The notes: generated by a model not told the origin, from the letters alone. A stretch of 64,000 nucleotides of DNA from Shewanella sp. VB17 (GCF_013248905.1 NZ_JABRVS010000001.1:2356001-2420000), one strand, 5' to 3'. Shown: positions 19,437-29,004, numbered from the stretch's first letter. Translations and numbers: made by a program.

Positions 19437-19986
19437 AGTATTACGGTGTTTAATAAGATAGGATAACTTGATTTGGTATTGAAAAACAGACTGAATTAGC
19501 CTTTATTGAATTACTTGTCTGAAAATCATGAATGTCTCTTCACTGCATATTAATGAGATGGTGGTTCAGTGATGAATCCTCACTCATTTTTTAGACATTG
19601 CCTAACGTTCATTACCCGTGCAGGTATAAGAGCATATTTTACATAGAAGGTGAAAAATTGAGTCGAGCACTGGCCTGCTCGACTCTGTTCGGGTTGTAAA
19701 TCATGACTGACTCTTAGGTCAATTTCATTGGGTTTACTATCAAAAAACAGCAATATGATTGATAGTAAATTGCTTATCTTGTGCTCGCTCCCTAGGCGGT
19801 TCTGTTAGTTTTTTTAGTTTGTTACTGCACAAGTCAACTCGAGTGTTAATAGTAGCAAATCAAATGTCAAAATAATTAGACTAAAATTATAAAAAATGTT
19901 AAATATATGTCCTTATTTTAGAGGCTTACCTATGGTTAGTCACTAAAAGCGTGTGTAGTTAACGGATAGCGGTGCAAAAGGAACTT
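19437..19986. other. Intergenic region with an 11-bp AT-rich inverted repeat
   Basis: No gene is seen in about 550 bases. The clearest structure is a perfect 11-bp inverted repeat (TTTACTATCAA at 19733-19743 and TTGATAGTAAA at 19759-19769, 15-base loop) about 220 bases before the XRE regulator gene. It has no T-run and could be an operator or part of a leader. The rest is AT-rich, and promoters for the flanking divergent genes must lie here. Confidence 0.45.
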
Positions 19987-20262
19987 ATGCTAACAACACC
20001 TGACATTGTAAAATCACTGCGACTGTCAAAAGGATACAGTGTGACAGAATTGGCAAATAAACTTGAATGCAGTCGACAGACGATTTATAACTGGGAGGAG
20101 GGCATTTCTGAGCCTAAACTGTCCCAGTTTTTGCGTCTGTGTGTCATTGTTGGGCTGAGCCCTAGTAACTTATTTCCTGATATTGCCACCATTAACAGAC
20201 GAACTTCAAATAAGGAGATTCACAATGAAAATCAATCATCCACCCGTGGTATTACCAAGTAA
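19987..20262 (+). CDS. XRE-family helix-turn-helix regulator
   Basis: This 91-residue DNA-binding protein is essentially one HTH_3 domain (VKSLRLSKGYSVTELANKL then RQTIYNWEEGISEPKLSQFLRLC), with a short polar tail. The ATG at 19987 is preferred over GTG 19972 because AAAGGA sits five bases upstream. Its 3' end overlaps the next gene by 38 bases in another frame, so the two are probably translated together. Such small regulators often control their own operon, here possibly the 76-residue protein and the membrane protein downstream. The target is unknown. Confidence 0.82.
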   Translation: MLTTPDIVKSLRLSKGYSVTELANKLECSRQTIYNWEEGISEPKLSQFLRLCVIVGLSPSNLFPDIATINRRTSNKEIHNENQSSTRGITK

Positions 20263-20455
20263 TCAATCTATGTTGTCTGTCGCTAAATTAGCGGTTAAAA
20301 GTGAGCCTTATATTAGACAAAGTACATGGGGAGGAGATGTTAAGCCTCCCCCATTAATGCAAAACCCGGAAATTTATGAACACCTTGTGACAGGCATGAG
20401 TGCGGCTCATACTGCTGATTTAACACAAGCGTCTCAGGTATCCATTAAAGTTTAA
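20225..20455 (+). CDS. Small uncharacterised 76-residue protein
   Basis: It is preceded by a strong ribosome-binding site (AAGGAG, six bases before the ATG) inside the end of the regulator gene. The protein has no signal peptide or membrane helix. Its N-terminus contains PPVVLP, the middle has TWGG and VKPPPLMQNPE, and the C-terminus is Ala/Thr/Ser-rich. It matches no family I recognise. The Gly-Gly in the middle could be a leader-type cleavage site, but no maturation enzyme is nearby, so that is speculation. Overlap with the regulator and the following membrane-protein gene suggest one functional unit. Confidence 0.6.
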   Translation: MKINHPPVVLPSNQSMLSVAKLAVKSEPYIRQSTWGGDVKPPPLMQNPEIYEHLVTGMSAAHTADLTQASQVSIKV

Positions 20456-20582
20456 TGTTTGCTAAATTAATGCTGTAATGTTGATGCGTTGTAGCATTAT
20501 TTGAATCTTCGCCTTTACAGTGAAATCCTATTGAGTCAGCAGACCTTACCATTAATTTGAAAGTAAGGGTTTATCCAGTTTT

Positions 20583-21119
20583 ATGTTTGAATATATTTCA
20601 TTGATTAATCGTTATGAATGGGTTGTAGTACTGGTTGCTTTTGTGGTGAGTGCTCAGTCACCCAATATTCGTTGGTTAACTGGGACTATAATGGTCTTAA
20701 AGACAATAGATGTACTGACAGTTGATATTTTTTTACAGTGGGGTGGGTGGTTTTATATTGCGATTAGTTTTTTAGATCTTAGTATTGTTCTTTCGATACT
20801 ATTACGACAAAAAACGGCAAGTTATATCGCAAATCTTGAGATCCCCTGCTTTAGCCAATTAGCCCAAAAATCGGCGCAATATTACAAGTTGACCAGCAAT
20901 GAAATAGGTCTTGTTATCTTGTATATGATCTCTATTATTGTCAATTTTGCATCGTCGATTGAGCATGTTATTCGCAGAAATTCAGAATATAACCCCATGT
21001 TTATTTATAACCATTATTCGCAGTCAAAGCTGGCATTGACTTTCCTGTGTGTCATGATTGTATGTTCGTTGGCCATTAATGGCGCCAATAATCTTTATCG
21101 AGATAAAAGGAAAAACTAG
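20583..21119 (+). CDS. Multi-pass membrane protein of unknown function
   Basis: This 178-residue protein has about five hydrophobic segments (roughly residues 12-28, 33-52, 55-75, 105-125 and 147-166), with a Lys/Arg-rich C-terminus (NNLYRDKRKN) expected in the cytoplasm. No known domain is recognised. It starts 127 bases after the 76-residue protein on the same strand, with only a weak ribosome-binding site. It is most likely part of the regulator/small-protein module. Its last 44 bases overlap a convergent reading frame. Confidence 0.55.
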   Translation: MFEYISLINRYEWVVVLVAFVVSAQSPNIRWLTGTIMVLKTIDVLTVDIFLQWGGWFYIAISFLDLSIVLSILLRQKTASYIANLEIPCFSQLAQKSAQYYKLTSNEIGLVILYMISIIVNFASSIEHVIRRNSEYNPMFIYNHYSQSKLALTFLCVMIVCSLAINGANNLYRDKRKN

Positions 21120-21310
21120 TTGTCAGGCTTTTTGATAAGCGTGAATCCATCTTTGGCTTGTTGAAGTAAAACGGATGTTCACGCACTGGTGTTAAGGTCA
21201 ACATCCGCATTTTTAGTTGATTAACGTAAATATGACGCCAGTCATAAGGCGTGAGTTTTGTTGCGTGTACAAGCTTAGCTTTCAGCTCTGCCCGCTTCTT
21301 TGGCTTTTTT
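21076..21310 (-). pseudogene. Downstream half of a probably frameshifted small gene
   Basis: This reading frame continues the basic protein LKAKLVHATKLTPYDWRH followed by a stretch rich in Lys/Arg and aromatic residues. It looks protein-like but has no start codon or ribosome-binding site of its own. It joins the 21275-21544 frame exactly at the T6 run 21305-21310 (A6 on the coding strand): removing one base would fuse the two into about 155 residues. It may be a sequencing error, a real frameshift, or ribosomal slippage on A6. The end shown is the run itself. Confidence 0.4.
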
Positions 21311-21544
21311 AATGTCGAAATTGTCCAGTAACAGTAGGTTATCGGCAAGGGCTGATTTTAGCTTGGTTGCTGGTGGCAGTTTTTTTGAATGACTGAGTGA
21401 TTCCCTTCGAGTGACCGATTCGAGTAATGCTTCCAGCTTTTCTGGGGATTCGAGGTCGAGTTTAGGGAGTTTGTTAGTGGTTGCATCGTTGTAAAGTTTA
21501 AATTCATTTTTTAAGTGTTGTTGAGCTTCCTTTATTCTATCCAT
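21275..21544 (-). CDS. Small charged cytoplasmic protein, possibly truncated
   Basis: This 89-residue frame has a good ribosome-binding site (GTGGAG, seven bases before the ATG at 21544). The protein is helical and charged (RIKEAQQHLKNEFKLYND, LDLESPEKLEALLESVTRRE) with no signal or membrane segment. The final residues after LLLLDNFDIKKA lie past a homopolymer run and may be out of the true frame; the alternative frame continues for another 75 or so residues. I do not recognise the family. Confidence 0.55.
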   Translation of the reverse strand: MDRIKEAQQHLKNEFKLYNDATTNKLPKLDLESPEKLEALLESVTRRESLSHSKKLPPATKLKSALADNLLLLDNFDIKKAKEAGRAES

Positions 21545-21795
21545 ATTGTATCTCCACTTTAATCAAAATTTAACCGCTCAATATCTAACCTATTCTATTG
21601 GGGGGACTTTCGCAAGCAATTACCTCTGCTTTTTATTGGTGGGAGTGGATTTTAATGATCTTAAAGCAATTATCTCCATCAAAGTATATTGATGGAGATG
21701 ATTAACTATGAGTACTTAGCTGCAATGAGCGTTGATTTTTTACTGCTGAAAACAGCACGAATACGGTTTTAAAAAAACGCCTTGTTAACAGGTGG

Positions 21796-23847
21796 TTATT
21801 GAGTAACAGGATCTGTGGTTAAATCGATATTGTAGATAGCAAAACCAAATTCGTCGGTAAGGTCAGTGCGCTTAGTGAGCGGGCGTCGTTGGTTGTCTAA
21901 GATGAACTTATCGGCTAAAGGCGTGTTTTGAGTTTCAAAACGAATATCCAATGGCGTCGCGGTGCTAATGGTCACAAAATCCCAGTTATTATCTGCGCTG
22001 GGATCCACTTGGTCTTTTATTTCAGTTTCATTGGCAATGTATTGTGCCAATGCTTCACGGTTACTATCAGGCAGCTCCATGATGACATAATCAGAACCAG
22101 TTCCTGCAAATTTACCGCCAAATGCACGATAGTTGTTTGTTGCGACAATAAATTCTTTTTTCGCGAATTGGTTACCGGTAAATACCGTATCCCCCTCGGT
22201 GTAGGTTAACTCGACAATGCGATTAGCATTGGCGTCGACCAGTTGACAATCGCCATCATATTTCGTGGGTTGCGTTACATCGATTTGATACGTAATGCCA
22301 TCTATCACATCAAAGTTATAGGTACGGTGAGTGTCCCAGTTGATCAAGTATTGTGGCTCAGTGGAGCTGGTTGATATTTGATTGAACTGGTTGGCACTGC
22401 ACTCTAACCACTCTTTTATGTCAGCTCCAGTGACTTTTACCGCCACCATCGTATTGGGATATAAGTATAAATCTGCTGCATTTTTATACGTGAGATCTCC
22501 AGCGGGGACTTGCACATAAGAGTCTGCGTCAGCGGCTGTGCTATGACGCCCGCCAGCTTTAAAAGGGGCCGCAGCAGAGAGTACGGGTATCCCTTTGAGT
22601 GCGTCGGTGAGATTGGCTGTCACTTTAGCTATTTGTGCATCAGAGACAATTTGCACTGATGGATCATCTTGCACCAAAGTGAGAAAACTGTACATGTCTG
22701 CTGAGGCTTTACCAATAGGTTGGTCGACGTACTTAAGCGTCCCTAAGTGTGCGTTTTCTACAGCGTCACGAATGCCTTTATCAGGGCTGACTAATTCTAC
22801 ATTTTCGTCATATATCGGTGCCGCTTTTGCACTGCCGTCGATAACAACCCAAGCGCCGTGTTGCATTTCTAGCTTAAGATCGACAATACCTAAGTTATCT
22901 CCCCACCGACCAGGCATGACTGCGGCAACACCGTTAATGGTGCCCTTGTCTAAATCGGCATTTGCGAGTCCTTCAAACGTCGCTGAGGGGAACACTGAAT
23001 GGCTGTGGCCAAATGTTATTGCATCGATGCCTTCAACCAGTGAGAGAGCATAGGTGGCGTTTTCGTCGCTGGCATCGACAGGGTTACTGGGTGTTCCTAT
23101 GCCTGAGTGTGGGATCGCGACGATGACATCAGCACCTCCAGCTTTCATCAAGGGGATGAACTTTTGAGCGGCTTCAACAATGCCCATGACTGACACTTTG
23201 CCTGCCAGATTTTGCTTATCCCACTGCAGAATTTGAGGTGGCACAAACCCAATATACCCTATGTTCAGCGTTTGCTCATCACCATTACTGTCGAACACGG
23301 TTTTGGCTTCGATAACATAAGGCGTGAATAAGTTGTCACCTTTGGCTTTTCCTTGCCAACAATCTGCTTCGCAAAGTACATTCGCGTTAACATAAGGAAA
23401 GTTAGCTCCTCCAAGGGCTTCTTCTAGAAAATCTAGCCCATAATTAAACTCATGGTTGCCGACATTGCCGACTGAATAGCCAAGTGTGTTCATTGCTTTG
23501 TACGCTGGGTGAGTGCCACCAATGGTATTATCACGTTTATAATTCGCTGCCACAAAGTCTCCCATAGGACTACCTTGCAATAAATCGCCATTGTCAACGA
23601 GTACAACGTTAATGGCTTCGGCAGCTTGCTGCTTAATGAGACTGGCAGTTCGAGCCAGGCCTATTTTTGCATCATATTGGGTTTTGTAATAATCATAATC
23701 CATGATGTTAGTGTGCAGATCTGAGGTCTCTAAAATCCGCAGCTCAATCTGAGCCGCTGGCGTTGCTTGAGTGTTATCATCAGATCCACAGGCGGTTAAT
23801 CCTAATGTGGTTGCTATTATTATTGTTAATGAATTTTTATTAAACAT
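21796..23847 (-). CDS. cpdB: 2',3'-cyclic-nucleotide 2'-phosphodiesterase/3'-nucleotidase, lipoprotein
   Basis: This 683-residue enzyme hydrolyses 2',3'-cyclic nucleotides and 3'-nucleotides outside the cytoplasm. The metallophosphoesterase domain has RILETSDLHTNI, NVGNHEFNYGLDF, IPHSGIG and TFGHSHSVFP. The C-terminal 5'-nucleotidase domain begins near residue 390 and contains YRAFGGKFAGTGSDY, the nucleotide-stacking region. Unlike E. coli CpdB it starts with a lipobox (GLTAC, Cys20) followed by GSDDN, so it is probably membrane-anchored. With the nearby secreted nuclease it fits scavenging of phosphate and nucleosides from nucleic acids. Confidence 0.9.
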   Translation of the reverse strand: MFNKNSLTIIIATTLGLTACGSDDNTQATPAAQIELRILETSDLHTNIMDYDYYKTQYDAKIGLARTASLIKQQAAEAINVVLVDNGDLLQGSPMGDFVAANYKRDNTIGGTHPAYKAMNTLGYSVGNVGNHEFNYGLDFLEEALGGANFPYVNANVLCEADCWQGKAKGDNLFTPYVIEAKTVFDSNGDEQTLNIGYIGFVPPQILQWDKQNLAGKVSVMGIVEAAQKFIPLMKAGGADVIVAIPHSGIGTPSNPVDASDENATYALSLVEGIDAITFGHSHSVFPSATFEGLANADLDKGTINGVAAVMPGRWGDNLGIVDLKLEMQHGAWVVIDGSAKAAPIYDENVELVSPDKGIRDAVENAHLGTLKYVDQPIGKASADMYSFLTLVQDDPSVQIVSDAQIAKVTANLTDALKGIPVLSAAAPFKAGGRHSTAADADSYVQVPAGDLTYKNAADLYLYPNTMVAVKVTGADIKEWLECSANQFNQISTSSTEPQYLINWDTHRTYNFDVIDGITYQIDVTQPTKYDGDCQLVDANANRIVELTYTEGDTVFTGNQFAKKEFIVATNNYRAFGGKFAGTGSDYVIMELPDSNREALAQYIANETEIKDQVDPSADNNWDFVTISTATPLDIRFETQNTPLADKFILDNQRRPLTKRTDLTDEFGFAIYNIDLTTDPVTQ

Positions 23848-24170
23848 GTCTATTGTTCTCTTTTTTATGTAGACCCCGAAAGCGTGTTGTTGCAGCGCTC
23901 AGTGTGCTGATGAAAGATGTTTATTATCTTGTGTCAGCAAGGAAGATTATAAAGAAATAAAATAGCATTTATGTGATTAACAATAGAATTGATGAGGTGA
24001 ATTTTGTTGTTTGAGTATATTTTGTACTATTTAGGCTGAGCGGTATTTTACATTTTAATACATCTGTTTTTTATGTTGAGTTAATTGTTTTTATTTTGTG
24101 TGTTTTTGACCTAGGTTGGGTCCACGTGAATCTTAGATTCCAAGGATAACCGGTTAATGAAAAAAAGAGG

Positions 24171-24258
24171 TACCCAAGCAACTTTAAGATGTTTGTTGCA
24201 GTATTCCTATAGGATGGTTGAATACACGTTGTATCTTGAGGCTGTTTGGATGTAGGTA
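24171..24258. repeat. Interspersed palindromic repeat, copy 3
   Basis: It begins TACCCAAGC, followed by ACTTTAAGATG, CAGTATTCCTATAGGATG, GTTGAAT and ATCTTGAGGCTGTTT. It aligns with copy 1 at 385-470 over almost its whole length. The ends are loosely inverted (TACCC at the left, GATGTAGGTA at the right). It sits directly beside the dcp terminator. Confidence 0.65.
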
Positions 24259-24259
24259 T

Positions 24260-24289
24260 AAAAAAGCACGGTGTTTACCGCACTTTTTT
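24260..24289. terminator. Bidirectional terminator-like hairpin after dcp
   Basis: An A6 run and a T6 run flank a stem with CGGT/ACCG at the tip and a GC pair at the base, broken by a small internal loop. Transcripts from either strand end in a U-run. It lies 40 bases after the dcp stop. Confidence 0.6.
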
Positions 24290-24328
24290 ACACTGAAGCC
24301 AACTTAGCCAAGCTAAAGTCAATGTAGG

Positions 24329-26506
24329 CTATTTATTCAGTAACCCACGGCGACGAAGCAATGGTTCGATCCCCGCCTCTTTACCACGAAAGGCTTTATA
24401 GAGTGCCATGGGATCTTCACTGCCACCTTGTGATAATACTGTTTTTCTAAAGGCGTCAGCAGTGGCTCTATCGAAAATGCCTTTTTCTTTAAAAGCTTCA
24501 AATGCATCAGCACCTAAAATATCTGACCACAGATAGCTGTAGTAACCGGCAGAGTATCCGCCAGCAAAAATATGCGCGAAGTAAGTACTGCGATAGCGTG
24601 GAGCGATTTCACTGATTAAGCCCATATTGTTCAATGATTCAGCCTCAAAGACAGCCGCATCCTTCGGGGTAAAGTCAGTGATCGTGTGCCAATCAAGGTC
24701 CAGTTTAGTGGCTGCCATGTATTCTACCGTGGCAAAACCTTGGTTAAACTTACTTGCAGCTTGTATTTTGTTAACCAGTGATTGTGGGATCACTTCACCT
24801 GTTTGATAATGTTTAGCAAATTGAGCAAGCACTTCAGGTTGAGTCATCCAATTTTCCATCACTTGTGATGGAAATTCGACGTAATCACGTGGTACAGAGG
24901 TGCCCGCTTGTGATCGGTATTGTACGTTTGACAGCATGCCGTGAAGGGCATGACCAAATTCGTGAAACAAGGTACTTGCTTCATCGAATGTGAGCAGTGA
25001 AGGCCCACCATTAACAGGGTGAGGGAAGTTTAATACATTCACAATGATTGGTGTCGAATTGACCCCATTCATATTGTATTGCTGCTGGTAAGCGTTCATC
25101 CAGGCACCGCCACGCTTGTTGTCACGAACATAGTAGTCACCCATGAAAATAGCCATCACTGAGCCATCTTTGTCGTACACTTCCCAGGTTCGTACATCAC
25201 GATTGTACTTAGGCAGATCCGTGCGTTCTTTGACTGTGATCCCATAGAGACGGTTGGCCGTGTAAAATACGCCTTTTAAAGTACTTTCTAGTGAGAAGTA
25301 AGGTCGGGTTTCTTGCTCGTTAAAACTGTATTTAGCCACACGAATTTTATCAGCATAATAATCCCAGTCCCACGCAGCAAGTTTGAAGTGACCACCTTGC
25401 TCATCGATAAGTTGTTGCATTACATCGACTTCGACTTTTGCCTGCGCTAAAGCAGCAGGCCATACCTTGTTGAGCAAACCATAGACGTTTTCTGGTGTTT
25501 GCGCTGTGCGTTCTTCAAGGACTAAGTGTGCATGAGTCGGATAACCTAACAGTTGAGCCCGCTCTGCACGTAGCGCGGCCATGTTCGCTAACACTTTTTT
25601 ATTATCGTGGGCGTTATCCTGATTGCCGCGATTGATGTAACCCTGATAGATCTGTTCACGCAGTTCACGGTTATCGGCATAGGTTAAAAATGGTGTGATA
25701 GAGGGGCGTGATGTGGTGAACACCCATTTACCCTCGTGTCCTCGTTTAGTGGCAGTTTGAGCTGCGGTGCTGATGACATCGCTAGGCAATCCTGCTAAAT
25801 CAGCTCGATTGTCGATAATCAATGCAAAGTCGTTAGTTTCAGACAATAAGTTATCAGCGAACTCTAGACTTAATTGACTTAGCTGTTCATTTAATGCTCT
25901 AAGTGTTGCTTTGTCCGCTTCATTTAGGTTGGCTCCTCCGCGAGTAAAAGAATGGTAGGTATCTTTTAAGAGCTTTGCTTGAGCAATACTGAGCTTCAGT
26001 TCATCACGCTGCTGGTAAACGTCACTGACTTTATTAAATAACATTTTATTCAATAAAATGTCGTCATTGGCAGCTGAAAGCATGGGGGAGACTTCTTTAG
26101 AGATGGCTTGTAGTTCATCATTGGTGTCTGCACCAGTCAGGTTATAAAAAACATTGGCCACTTTTGAGGTTAAGTTACCGGAAAACTCCATCGCTTCGAT
26201 AGTGTTACTAAAAGTTGCAGGCGCTGGATTGTCTATAATGGCTTGAATTTCAGCTTTATTTTGCGCAATACCGGCCTTAAAAGCAGGCAGATAATGCTCT
26301 GATTTAATGTTATCGAAATTAGGGATCTCTAAATAGGTACCGTATGGTTTAAAAAAGGGGTTAGCGGCATTATTGTCAATAATGTGTTGTGCTACTGCAT
26401 TGGGCGCCACACTCGTTTCAGTTGTGTTTGGTGTGTTGTGACATGCACTCAAGATGAAGGTGAGTGCCATTGCTGTGATAAGTGGTTTGAGGGTGGATCC
26501 CTGCAT
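24329..26506 (-). CDS. dcp: Peptidyl-dipeptidase Dcp, M3 metallopeptidase lipoprotein
   Basis: This 725-residue zinc peptidase releases C-terminal dipeptides from peptides. The M3 motif HEFGH lies in ASTLFHEFGHALHGML (near residue 515), with the third zinc ligand Glu downstream in YVEFPSQVMENW. The N-terminus is a signal with lipobox (ILSAC, Cys22), so this copy is exported and anchored, as in other Shewanella. E. coli Dcp has about 680 residues and no lipobox. It probably works with the adjacent gamma-glutamyltransferase in peptide use. Confidence 0.9.
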   Translation of the reverse strand: MQGSTLKPLITAMALTFILSACHNTPNTTETSVAPNAVAQHIIDNNAANPFFKPYGTYLEIPNFDNIKSEHYLPAFKAGIAQNKAEIQAIIDNPAPATFSNTIEAMEFSGNLTSKVANVFYNLTGADTNDELQAISKEVSPMLSAANDDILLNKMLFNKVSDVYQQRDELKLSIAQAKLLKDTYHSFTRGGANLNEADKATLRALNEQLSQLSLEFADNLLSETNDFALIIDNRADLAGLPSDVISTAAQTATKRGHEGKWVFTTSRPSITPFLTYADNRELREQIYQGYINRGNQDNAHDNKKVLANMAALRAERAQLLGYPTHAHLVLEERTAQTPENVYGLLNKVWPAALAQAKVEVDVMQQLIDEQGGHFKLAAWDWDYYADKIRVAKYSFNEQETRPYFSLESTLKGVFYTANRLYGITVKERTDLPKYNRDVRTWEVYDKDGSVMAIFMGDYYVRDNKRGGAWMNAYQQQYNMNGVNSTPIIVNVLNFPHPVNGGPSLLTFDEASTLFHEFGHALHGMLSNVQYRSQAGTSVPRDYVEFPSQVMENWMTQPEVLAQFAKHYQTGEVIPQSLVNKIQAASKFNQGFATVEYMAATKLDLDWHTITDFTPKDAAVFEAESLNNMGLISEIAPRYRSTYFAHIFAGGYSAGYYSYLWSDILGADAFEAFKEKGIFDRATADAFRKTVLSQGGSEDPMALYKAFRGKEAGIEPLLRRRGLLNK

Positions 26507-26884
26507 ATTGATATCCCTGATTTATTTGTTGAATAATGATGTTATTAACGCCAACACCGAGGTCAACCTCCGTGTTTAGCCATGTAAGGGTATTTTGTAT
26601 ATCCAGAGGTTAAATAACATAGTTGACAGTAATTAAGCTACTTTAAATGATTTTTATTTGTAACAAATGTTTAGTAATTGTTTCGGAGGTTTGTTTTTTT
26701 GTGTTCAACGAGTTGGTTTGATTTTTCTGTGGTAAGGACAAGATATACCCAAGTGGCATCGATGACTTTAGTAGGGGCGGGTAAGAAAAACTAGGTAAAT
26801 AAATGATTGTTTAAAAAGGATAAACGCCTGTGTTTATAAATACATTATACTAACACAGGCGTTTGATTTGGCCATAAGCTGAAG
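26507..26884. other. Intergenic region between ggt and dcp
   Basis: It holds the ggt terminator (26822-26864), a half copy of the TATACCCAAG repeat from 26744, and about 230 AT-rich bases upstream of dcp. No gene is seen. Confidence 0.5.
26822..26864. terminator. Terminator hairpin after ggt
   Basis: AAACGCCTGTGTT (26822-26834) and AACACAGGCGTTT (26852-26864) form a perfect 13-bp stem with a 17-base loop, 20 bases after the ggt stop. On the minus strand it is followed by ATCCTTTTT, a plausible U-run. Confidence 0.75.
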
Positions 26885-28630
26885 CTAGTAGCCTAACGCT
26901 TCACTGCCGGCGCGTCTTGGATCTGAAGCGCCAAATATTCCTTGCTCTGTGAGCATGATAGATTGTGTCGAGCCCATGGCATTTTTGACGTTAACTTTAT
27001 GCCCTTTTGTTTTTAACAGGTCTATGGTGTCTTGATTTAAGCTTTGTTCTACGCGTATTTCATCAGGTAACCACTGGTGATGAATACGAGGGGCCACAGT
27101 TGCTTCAGCAATATTGAGATCATGATCAATCACATTCATGATGATTTGCATCGTAGTGGTGATGATGCGAGAGCCACCTGGACTACCTGTGACGATAAAT
27201 GGCTTACCATCTTTCATCACTATGGTTGGACTCATTGAACTCAATGGTCGTTTGTTACCTTCAACAGCATTGGCATCACCGCCGACTAAACCATAACCGT
27301 TAGGTACACCAGGTTTAGCGGAGAAATCATCCATCTCATTATTGAGCAGTATTCCAGTCCCTTGAGCGACCATGCCAGATCCATAGCTGAAGTTTAGGGT
27401 GTACGTGTTTGATACAGCATTACCCCATTTATCGACAACGGAGAAATGGGTCGTTTGGTTACTTTCATAAGGCGCTAAATCACCAGGTTTCACTTCACTG
27501 CTCGGGGTTGCTTTATTCATCACGATTTGACTGGCGAGCTTTTTGGCGTAATCCTTGCTGATAAGCGCTTGTACGGGCACTTTATAGAAATCAGGATCGC
27601 CTAAGTACTCACTGCGATCGGCGTAGGCGCGTCGCATAGATTCAGCCATAACGTGTATGGTCGCAGCTGTATTATGCCCCAGCTTGTCGATAGGGAACTG
27701 TTCGAGCATGTTGAGCATTTCAATCAGATGGATACCACCAGATGAGGGAGGCGGCATAGAAATAATCTGGTAACCTCGATAATCACCTTGAACAGGCTTA
27801 CGCTCAACCACCTTGTAATTTTTGAGATCGTCTAAGGTCATGATCCCACCAGCTTCTTGCACCGATGAGACTATCTGTTTAGCGGTTTCACCTTGATAAA
27901 ACCCCTTGCTCCCTTGCTGTGCAATCAGTGATAAAGAGTGGGCTAATTCAGGTTGTTTAAACAGCTCACCCACCTGATAATTACCGCCATCGGCTTTGTA
28001 GAAGACTCCTGTCGAGCTAGGCCACTGGTTAATATGCTGCTTCATGCCTATCAATGAAGTTGATAGATCTGAGGTTACCTTGATCCCTTCTTTGGCCATT
28101 TTTATCGCAGTCTCGGTGACTTGCTTCATGGTCATGGTGCCATATTTTGTTAATGCCAGTTCCATTCCCATGACTGTGCCGGGAACACCGACAGCTAAGC
28201 CGTGTTCTTGGCTTAAACGTGCATCCGCATCACCGTTTTCGTTAAGGAAAATATCTTTGTGGGCTTTTGAAGGGGCCATTTCACGGTAATCGATGGCGAT
28301 AGTCTTATTTTGCTCCGCGATATGGACCAGCATAAAGCCACCTCCGCCGATATTACCTGCTCGTGGGAGAGTTACAGCTAAGCTAAACGCGACAGCAACG
28401 GCGGCATCGACGGCATTACCGCCTTGTTTTAATATCTCAACGCCGGCGCGTGTAGCTAAGGATTCTTGACTGGAGACCATGCCATGCTTAGCCCAGACAG
28501 GTTGAGCTGTTGCCATTTGACTATAAATCGATGTTTGTGCTGCGTGTACGGGTGAAACTAATGCAGTCGAGAGACTAATAATAGGCACTGCGATAGACAT
28601 GGCAACGATTAAGGTTTTGAACGCGCGCAT
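26885..28630 (-). CDS. ggt: Gamma-glutamyltransferase (gamma-glutamyltranspeptidase)
   Basis: This 581-residue periplasmic enzyme cleaves or transfers the gamma-glutamyl group of glutathione and related peptides. The N-terminus is a signal peptide (cut after SPVHA). The precursor cleaves itself before the nucleophile Thr393 in ESNQTTHFSVVDKWGNAV. Other family blocks are NIGGGGFMLVH, DYREMAP and the oxyanion/binding region LSSMSPTIV followed by GSPGGSRIITT. E. coli Ggt has about 580 residues. It is divergent from the FemAB-like gene. Confidence 0.93.
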   Translation of the reverse strand: MRAFKTLIVAMSIAVPIISLSTALVSPVHAAQTSIYSQMATAQPVWAKHGMVSSQESLATRAGVEILKQGGNAVDAAVAVAFSLAVTLPRAGNIGGGGFMLVHIAEQNKTIAIDYREMAPSKAHKDIFLNENGDADARLSQEHGLAVGVPGTVMGMELALTKYGTMTMKQVTETAIKMAKEGIKVTSDLSTSLIGMKQHINQWPSSTGVFYKADGGNYQVGELFKQPELAHSLSLIAQQGSKGFYQGETAKQIVSSVQEAGGIMTLDDLKNYKVVERKPVQGDYRGYQIISMPPPSSGGIHLIEMLNMLEQFPIDKLGHNTAATIHVMAESMRRAYADRSEYLGDPDFYKVPVQALISKDYAKKLASQIVMNKATPSSEVKPGDLAPYESNQTTHFSVVDKWGNAVSNTYTLNFSYGSGMVAQGTGILLNNEMDDFSAKPGVPNGYGLVGGDANAVEGNKRPLSSMSPTIVMKDGKPFIVTGSPGGSRIITTTMQIIMNVIDHDLNIAEATVAPRIHHQWLPDEIRVEQSLNQDTIDLLKTKGHKVNVKNAMGSTQSIMLTEQGIFGASDPRRAGSEALGY

Positions 28631-29004
28631 TGATTTTCCTTTTTTATAATTAATTATCTGTGCAATGTGCCGCTAATAAAAAAAAATTGCAAGTGATACT
28701 GATCTTAAGTGTTCTTGGCGTTTTAAAGAGACACATCACATCTTTACGGCTCGGTGAATAAAATGTTTTTACTTTGTATTAAGTGAGGTTGTTTATGTGA
28801 TTTTTGCCCACTATTTAATAACAATGAAATGGCTGGCTTCGCACTGTGTCCAGAAGGTTGTTCTGCAATAAATATGTGGAAATAATTCCGAGATAGTCAG
28901 TTGAGTGTTAGGGCTATCATTGGCAATCTAAACTGGCTCTGACTAACGCAAATATTTATACTCAACACACACCTAGTTTCTAACCTTTAGTGAGTGATGT
29001 CTCC
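28631..29004. promoter_or_regulatory. Divergent promoter region ggt / FemAB-like gene
   Basis: The 374-base gap is AT-rich, and promoters for both divergent genes must lie here. No open frame, hairpin or regulator box stood out. Confidence 0.35.

Larger units (their letters stand above)
23848..24328. other. Intergenic region between dcp and cpdB
   Basis: The 481 bases hold, in the direction of transcription (minus strand), a terminator-like hairpin at 24260-24289, a palindromic repeat copy at 24171-24258, then about 250 AT-rich bases that should contain the cpdB promoter. No additional gene was found. Confidence 0.55.
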
